From Petrosia ficiformis (taxonomy: Eukaryota; Porifera; Demospongiae; Haplosclerida; Petrosiidae), in assembly GCA_947044365.1 (NCBI GenBank), contig OX345645.1, positions 6,019,741-6,083,740 of the forward strand: a DNA stretch of 64,000 nucleotides, given 5' to 3'. The notes beneath the pieces are model-generated. The model had not been told where the DNA came from, made no database searches, and saw only the letters and a list, made by a program, of their open reading frames with translations. The translations under genes were made by a program, and so were the position numbers. Shown in pieces: positions 56,662 to 64,000 of this stretch (position 1 is its first letter; each line of letters starts with the position of its first letter).

Positions 56662-57087
56662 GACCCTACGGGCCATAAAAAGAAATTTACAATAGGGCTT
56701 TTGTATAGTAAAACAATTATTGCTTGCTGTAATGGATTAAGAACTATATTATTAGGTAAATCGTCTTATTGTGTCTCATGTGTTGGTCTTATTTATTAAT
56801 GGTGATTTATTTTAGTGTAATTATGATTTCTCACTTAGTCACTTTACCTTTGTGTTACCATATTTAGTTTCTGTTAATTTTGTGTATCTACACTATGCCA
56901 GGTGTAACTATATTTTGCTGTATATTTAGTTTGTGTTAATCAGTAAGAATGTAATCTTAGTTGCGAATATATATAAGTGTGTGTGAGTAAAAGATTATTA
57001 GAGTCAAAAGAAAAAGTTATTCAAGTGGAGACGTATACCCAGTAGATCCATCACACTTGCATATACTATTATTACAAGAAATAAGGA

Positions 57088-57730
57088 TCATGGCCGGAGG
57101 CACTGGTACGGCTGGTACGACCATGGCCGTACCACCTTTCTTACTTGCTAATCACCTTTGACCTATAACAACTAGCTATAAATCCTATAATGTACAAATT
57201 CCTTTGTGGTCAATTACTACAAGTGTAAATCATTTGCTTGTACATGTATATATATAATATACAGCTGCTTGTATATATATAATATATATACAAGCATGCC
57301 ATGTGTGCCAGTTTGGTGAGCAGAATATAGAGTATCTATATAAAGCTAGCTACTGATTGTGATATTGATTGTGAAAGAACAGCATACCGGTATTCAAATG
57401 TATGGATTCTTCTTACGTTACTATATATTGGTGATGCCTGCTACCAATGCCACTTCTGAGCATTCATTTTCAGCTCTACGCAGGATAAAAACCTACCTCA
57501 GAACCACAATGACTCAAATGAGATTAAACAGTTTAATGGTATTGCACATTCACTCACATAAAACTAAATCTTTATTCTATTGCGGATCAATTTGTTGGAA
57601 ACAGAGAAGGCAGACTTAGAGCCTGTATTTGGAAAATTTGTATAATTATTATTGTACAATTCTGTGTTTTGTGAAATTAGGGTGGGGGTGGCTGTACCGC
57701 TAATAATGAGCTGGCTCCGGCTCTGAGGAT
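57088..57730 (+). mobile_element. hAT element remnant of the ZMYM/TTF type
   Basis: Frame 57359-57619 encodes the hAT C-terminal dimerisation signature: LVMPATNATSEHSFSALRRI, then YLRTTMTQMRLNSLMVLHIH. Flanks show degenerate inverted ends: ggccggaggcactggtacgg at the left and gagctggctccggctct at the right, with gtaccacc and ggtggctgtacc inside. Everything upstream of the dimerisation domain is deleted. Confidence 0.75.
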
Positions 57731-58788
57731 AGTATGACAATGAATACAATGTATTCAGTATGGAATAAGACCATATTGATATTTATTTTGTAAATTGACC
57801 AATGACAAATGAGTTTACAAACCCCATCATTATTACATGGAGCAATAATAATTAATTATTCACGTTCCAACAACTGCATGGTTTGTTGAGAATAATTATA
57901 ACTAGTTTGTACATTTTAGAAATTGAGTTTCTACATCAAAATGATCCACAACAGAACAATATAAACAGTGATACAAGGTGTGATGAATTAGAGGAATAAC
58001 TGAGTTTATAAACCTGACAAAATGAAGGTGCCGTAAAGAGTGGCAAATGAGGCAAAGCCCCAAATATTGGCCGGGTTCATTAACACTATTCTGTAGACTA
58101 ATAACTGCTAAATAGTAAAATAGACAATGAACAGTATACAGCAACACCAAAAAGATTCTTTGGGTCAACTGGCATCTCATTAAAATTCATAGACACACCT
58201 CTCGTGGTCCTCGATCCTAGAGTCTCTTATCGTTAGGGTTTTAATCTGTGTCAAATTAAACCATTGTCACGACTACTTCCGGTGCCGTATATTCCAGTTT
58301 ATCGGACTTTATCCTCTTCTTTTATGCGGACTCCACGATCAACACTGGCAAGTGGCTCTCTTCTCAGACAGTAGTGAGTACTTACTCTGCCTATTTAATA
58401 GACTGGTGAATGCATTCTGAGAAATGCCCTAACCTATTTGATTAGTCATCACATTACAAAGAACATATCTTATATTGTGCTGCGGTACTGGGATAATTTG
58501 GTAAGTTATTTGTGTTTGTATTAAATATAATTATTATAGATAATTATATATACCAATATTTTAATAAATGTTTGCTTCTATGATTATAACATCAATAAGA
58601 CCTTTTTAGTACTTATAAAGTAAATGTTATATTAGATTAGTATCAGTTATTGGTAGATACCATCGATTTATCTAAAACACACTGAGACAGACAAACAATT
58701 ACAGTAACTCTCCTATGCTGATCAAGGTTAATATACTGATTCAGATACTGTAATGATAGCAGTATTTATTTCCATACAGATATTCATA

Positions 58789-61700
58789 ATGATTGATCTC
58801 ATACAATGGAGAGTTTGTATTGGAATGTGGTGTGGTGGTATAAAGTCTGTCAAGAGGAAAACCAGATTCGTTAATAATATACAAAGTCATCCAGGTATAC
58901 AATGGATGGATGATTATCACTGGGAGAGTGATAATCTTGGAATGTCTACAAATGTTCTTAGAACATTACTCAGTAGTGTGTGGTTGTATACACTAACTGT
59001 GTGTATATTTCTACTACTGATACTCTCTGGTGATGTGGAATCAAATCCTGGACCTGTTGGTTAGTTATTAATTATAATACTAAATACATGTAAAAAAAAC
59101 TCTGTAAATGTTATTTAGCGGTTTATTTACTTTTAACAGAGCTTACTCCTGGTAAAGCAGTAATTCTGCTCAGTGATTGTGGATTTAACTTTAAGAGCAA
59201 TTGGAATCAATTAACAAGTATCTTGAATGTTCCAGTAGAGCTAAAGGTAAAGATGAGAGCTATAATAAAGGAAGACGAAGTATATGATTATGCAATAGAA
59301 ATAGCATTGGATTGGTGGATTAAGAACACATCAGAAGCATCATGGAAAGACTTAATATCATCAGTAGACAGGTGTGGAGAGAAAGACACTGCAGATGCAA
59401 TGAGAAAAAAAGTTACTGAAGAAGGTAATTATTAATTACTTATAAACATAGTATGGCTGCTCAAACACTTTTATGGAGTGAAGAAGGTACGTTGAAAGAT
59501 AGAAAGCTTGTTTTGTCAACCATCATCACATTTCCACACTGGACGTGATCAGAGACTATTAATTTTAATGTAGGAATGTATGAGCTTTTCTTTCTTCAAC
59601 TGGAATTCTCTATATCCAAGCATTTGCTCATTTAGACAGAGCTAATGATGTTTTCATCTAAAGTTAATGATAATTATTATAATTATTATGTGCATTTAAT
59701 TTATATATATAATAATTATATACATATATTAGGTGAAGTTGGAAGGAAGAGATGTGCCGGAAATGAAACACTAGGAGCAAATCCTTCTATTTTGGATGTA
59801 GAAGATTATACTCCAAGTAAAAAAGGTATAAATTACTATAATTAGACAGATGATAATCATTGGTCAGACAAGCCTGAGGAAGGAAGAATTGCATCGAATA
59901 AATAACTGAGTAACAAAGTAAAATCACATTACATTCATAGACCTGGGGCTTTATCAGGCTCACCCTAATTATTAGTGGCCTGTGGTTTGCTACAGTGCTA
60001 AATAGGTTACTATGGAAACATGCAGTCTAAACTATTGCAAGCTTTATGGAAAGCATTTCAGCTCATTCCTAATGAGTATTTTCAATTTTTGTGGCATGTT
60101 GAAACACATTTGGAATCTTATTAAATAAGTCTTGCTAATGTTCCAACAACTGAGCATGCTCAGAGTAATCACATTAGTATTAATACTGTTTAGTGATGGG
60201 GGATATTGGTACCCAAGTACTCGATACTTCGGTTTCAGCACACACATTGTTGGTACCGATTACTGGAAACAGAACCAACCACACCCACTTAACCTTAATA
60301 TTTGTTAATAATAATAACGATGTGACTCGTTCATTTTTTAATTTGAATAATAATTATTATTATCACCTGTGCTGCAACAATAATTTTTAAAATAATTATA
60401 GTTCCGCCTGTACTCGGTATAGTACTCGGTACCTTCGGTTCCAAGCTTTAAAGTACTTGGTATCGTACCGAACTGGGAAAAAAAGGTATCGCCCATCACT
60501 AGTACTGGTTAGTAGTCAATATTACAGAAGTAATGAGTATACTTAAAAAGTTTGATAGTATTGCATCATTATTGATGTGTACAACTTGAAACAAAGGTTA
60601 GGGATATTAGTACTACTGTTTTATCTTATATTCTTGTACATTTAAAAATCTATTACATATATACAGTACATCATGATGTTATAATATCCGAATCTACAAC
60701 TAAGAGGAAGAGATATGATGAAGAAGAAAGATATTCAGGTGCAACTCAATCTGATATTTTTATTGTGGCATCAAAGGATGAATCCCAACATCTCAAGAGG
60801 AGTAAACAAGGTTAGATTAAGTATGTTAATACCTTTGTATCAAGCTATAAACTTGTTTGTGAATACTATAGTCAGATATTACACGTGTATACATGATACA
60901 CGAATATTTACACGATATCATTGTAAAAAGTAAATAGATGTACATACACGAACCATCAAAAAAGGATCAATTATACTTCGTGTATTTTCGTTTACTGTCC
61001 ACCACTTTCCAGACACACCTATTTTTAATTAGTTACTATAAATTATATCACACAAAATAGTGTAATTTTAATAAGTTCACATTGTGAAAATGGCGGCGAG
61101 TTCTTCTAAGAGTGTTTCTTTCGTGTATGAGGAATGTTTTGTGTTTCCCAGCCAGACAGTGTCACTTAGCACAAAACACTGCAAAGCAAAGTGCCTAACA
61201 AAATATAAGTATACCTTATTATTTACAAAAGGAAACTTGCTATAGCACCTGCAAACTTTGCATAGCAAAGCTCTGTGCGAACACAAAGAGGAGAGACTTC
61301 GTTTACTAAAGTCAAATCAAAGCTCTCTCACTACCACTGGTTCTCTAATGAAGGGTCAGAGTTCATAAATCAAGATTATATACTTACCTCAATTGTTCGA
61401 AATTTATGTAGAGCTGGTGGACTGGCTATTGGAGTAGTTGTTTTTTTTTAAGTAATAATTTATTTACATGTGTAATGTGCATGTTCATAATAATTTTTTT
61501 GAGTCAATCATTTCAAGTAATGAAGTAGATGAAAATACAAGAAAGTAGATGAGTAGTTCAAAAGTAAATACAAGTAAATACACGAGAAATTAATTTAAGT
61601 AGATGTAGATAGAGAGTAAAGGAAAAATAAGTAGATGTGCAATGTCTGACTATAGTGTAATTTCGTAGATTATTAGTTAATGAATCAACTATAAATATTA

Positions 61701-64000
61701 TAGATATGTACATTCCTTGTGCACCAACAGAATCATTAACTTGTGGACATTATTTTGACCACATGTTCACCTGAGTGTTAATAGACTTTCTATACACATT
61801 CATGATAATCTTTGCTTGATTTCATGTTTGCTTGTAAAATGGCACCTTCTATATGGAAACTAATATTATATTCATAACTGTAACTGATTTTATGCTACAT
61901 CATCATGATTACTATTGATTAGAAATATTTCTTTAATCACATTACAGCTTCAATATCCCATTTATTACATTCTATAGATGACTCATGTACACAGGTGTCT
62001 TGTGTATCAGATCAGTTAACACCAGTCATAATACTGAAGAGACATTTCTCTGAAATACTTGATGTGGTCTCTGATCCAATTAGACTTGCTAATGATTTGT
62101 GGGGTGTTGATCTAATATCTAATGTTGTTAAAGATAATATCATATCTACTCCAAGTGTTCCTCGTTATGAGAAGGCCAGTAAATTACTGAATGAAGTACA
62201 GAGATCTCTTAAAAATCCAGAGACACTCATTTTGTTATCAAAAGTACTAACAAATCAGAAAAACTCCATGATATCTATGATATGTAAAGCCATGATGATC
62301 GAGTTAGGTAAGCTAATAATAATTATTATTTTCAATTTTACACTAACATTCAAAACTAATAAAACTACATCATATTCTAATATATTCACACAGGTGTGTC
62401 TTTAGATGTTTTATCATCTGAAGTCATTTCTGTTACTGGGAGATTTATTAGAGAATTACGTAATCAATATCTTCAGGAACCTGTAGTATATAATGACTTG
62501 TTAGACCAACGTATTGGTGGAGACAAGTTTAGACAACTAGGACTCATTAAGGGACATGGAGGATGTCTTTCTGAATCAGATGGAATGCAGAAGTCATGGA
62601 ATATGTTACGAGGGAAATTAGATTGTATAATGAATGTATCAGAGAAAATAGATATACAAGATGTACTGAAACATAATGATGATAATAGTCCAATCAAAGT
62701 AGTAGTTGATGGACCTCCAGGTGTAGGGAAAACTACACTTTGTCAAAAGCTGAGTAACATGTGGGCTAAGAATGAACTGAAAAAATGTTCTTTTGATCAT
62801 GTCTTCCTTCTTCCTCTAAATGATGAGAGAGTAACTTCAGCTGAAGGTATATATGATTTTGTTTCTTTATTTCATAGTAGTAAAACACTTTGTGAAGCTG
62901 TTAGTGATCACATCATGGAAACACGTGGTAAAGATACTTTACTAATATTTGATGGATGGGATGAGTTTGAGGGAAGAAACAAAGACAGATCATTTATACT
63001 GGATATTATTAGAGGAAAACACCCACTAAGGTGTAATATAATGGTCACTTCACGTACATATGCTTCAGCAAATCTTCTTGAAATACAAACTGTTGATCGT
63101 CATATTGAAGTATTAGGTTTTGAGAAGAGTGAGATTTTCTCATATATCAAGAAAGAGCTGGCCGAAGATAAATCTGAACAATTAATAATGAAATTGGAGA
63201 CAAGGGAAGATGTCCTATCAATATGTTATATACCTCTTTTTTGTTCCATGTTAGTGAAAGTTTATCACATGTTTGACTATACTCTACCAAACACTCTGAC
63301 TGAGTTGTATCAAAAGTTCATTATTTATGCTATGAAAAGATCAATGAACAGATCAGGATTTAACCCAAGAAGAATAGAATCGCTTAATAAGTTACAAGAA
63401 GATCAGAAGGCATTTGATGAACTTTGTTATTGTGCGTATGAGAATCTTCAGAAAGGAAGTACTAATTTCGCTGAAGATCAGATACAGTCCTCCAAGTGTA
63501 AACAATTTGGATTAATGAACTTCTACACAATAGCAGACACTACTAAATATCAGTTTATTCATTTAACCATTCAGGAGTTCCTGGCAGCACGGTGGATATC
63601 TCAACACAATGATCAGAAAAGGCTGTTTAAAGAACATTTCCAGGATATTCAATTTCGTATGACATTAAGATTTGTGGCAGGTCTGACTGAACTTAAAGAT
63701 GACAGCTATCAAGAGTATTTCAGTAAAGAGGTAGACTTACAGTGTGTAAGGAAACCATTGTTTGGTTTTAAATCTCATCAGCGTTCCGTGTTTCCTCAGA
63801 ATCCACAGATGCTTCATGAATGCATTTTTGAACAACAGTCATATCAATATCCTCTTCATGAACGTTTAGATACAGATACTATACAATTACTTCATCTAAC
63901 GTTTGAATCACAAAACAAAATATTTTGTCAGTTATTTGCTTCATCCATTAAAAACTCCTCTATCTGTGTAGATAGAGTGATATCATCACAATTTGATTTA
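58789..64000 (+). CDS. NLR immune receptor 2: 2A-like leader, Death, linkers, death-fold, NACHT (continues past window)
   Basis: Exons 58789-59059, 59140-59424, 59733-59825, 60667-60810, 61978-62307 and 62394 to beyond 64000; every junction is phase 1. The start is the ATG of MIDLIQW, shared with NLR 1, preceded by an acceptor (tccatacag, ending 58779). The leader is 90 residues with the hydrophobic segment and DVESNPGP at residues 82-89. The Death-domain exon has the same length as in NLR 1 (285 bases). Two extra linker exons follow: GEVGRKRCAGNETL and an exon with basic clusters (KRKRYDEEE, HLKRSKQ). The second death-fold exon has ILDVVSDPIRLANDLWGVDL. The NACHT exon is open to the end of the window with GPPGVGKTT, LLIFDGWDEFEG, MVTSRTYA and FIHLTIQEFLAARW. 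No stop interrupts it, so this copy looks functional. LRR-like repeats are expected beyond the edge. Confidence 0.88.
60191..60501. mobile_element. hAT-like MITE in an NLR 2 intron
   Basis: Ends TAGTGATGGGGGATA and TATCGCCCATCACTA (15-bp inverted repeat, one mismatch), flanked by similar octamers atactgtt and gtactggt. The interior has repeated tactcggtac-type motifs. Confidence 0.8.

Larger units (their letters stand above)
55146..58788. other. Region between the two NLR genes
   Basis: Holds MITE family A (56169-56661) and a hAT remnant (57088-57730). From 58250 to 58380 there is sequence with a donor-like end (cagacagta|gtgagt), which may be the untranslated leader exon of NLR 2. The rest (55200-56150, 56700-57080) shows nothing recognisable. 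Confidence 0.45.

Overview
The window looks like AT-rich nuclear DNA from an early-branching animal, most likely a demosponge of the Amphimedon type. It has spliced genes with GT-AG introns, animal orthologues (ORC3, OSTF1, MFSD1), invertebrate NLR immune-receptor genes, and many short non-autonomous DNA transposons and TACATG-rich minisatellites. The species is inferred; animal origin is well supported by the gene content.

Layout. (1) 1-700: worn 3' end of a Ty3/gypsy-type retroelement. (2) 718-21383: seven intronless, same-strand tandem copies of an MFSD1-like lysosomal transporter. Six are intact; the fifth has a nonsense codon and an in-frame deletion. Spacers carry related minisatellites and transposon debris. 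(3) 22190-22580: a 41-bp hairpin-forming tandem repeat. (4) 22762-30110, plus strand: twelve exons encoding the C-terminal half of ORC3; the N-terminal half was not found. (5) 30991-48042, minus strand: all nine coding exons of OSTF1 (SH3 plus ankyrin, 213 aa), with introns full of repeats. Its first intron holds an unrecognised intact 230-aa gene (41908-42600), a broken relative interrupted by a pogo/Tigger-like element, and a hAT transposase remnant. (6) 49907-55145 and 58789-64000 (runs off the end): two tandem NLR genes built as 2A-like peptide, Death domain, second death-fold domain, NACHT, then LRR-like repeats.

Most notable. Both NLR genes begin with an exon ending in a complete 2A motif (DVESNPGP) right after a hydrophobic segment, so the receptor may be translated as two products or dually targeted. 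Every internal NLR exon is flanked by phase-1 introns, a shuffling-friendly layout. The first NLR has an in-frame TAA at the start of its NACHT exon, which a downstream in-frame splice acceptor could bypass. In the transporter array, a small segment of one membrane helix varies sharply between copies, including the position that aligns with an acidic residue thought to bind substrate in MFSD1, while the rest is nearly constant.

How the parts relate: the MFSD1 array, ORC3 and OSTF1 are unrelated housekeeping-type functions. The NLR pair is an expanding innate-immunity cluster. I see no evidence that the genes act as one pathway.
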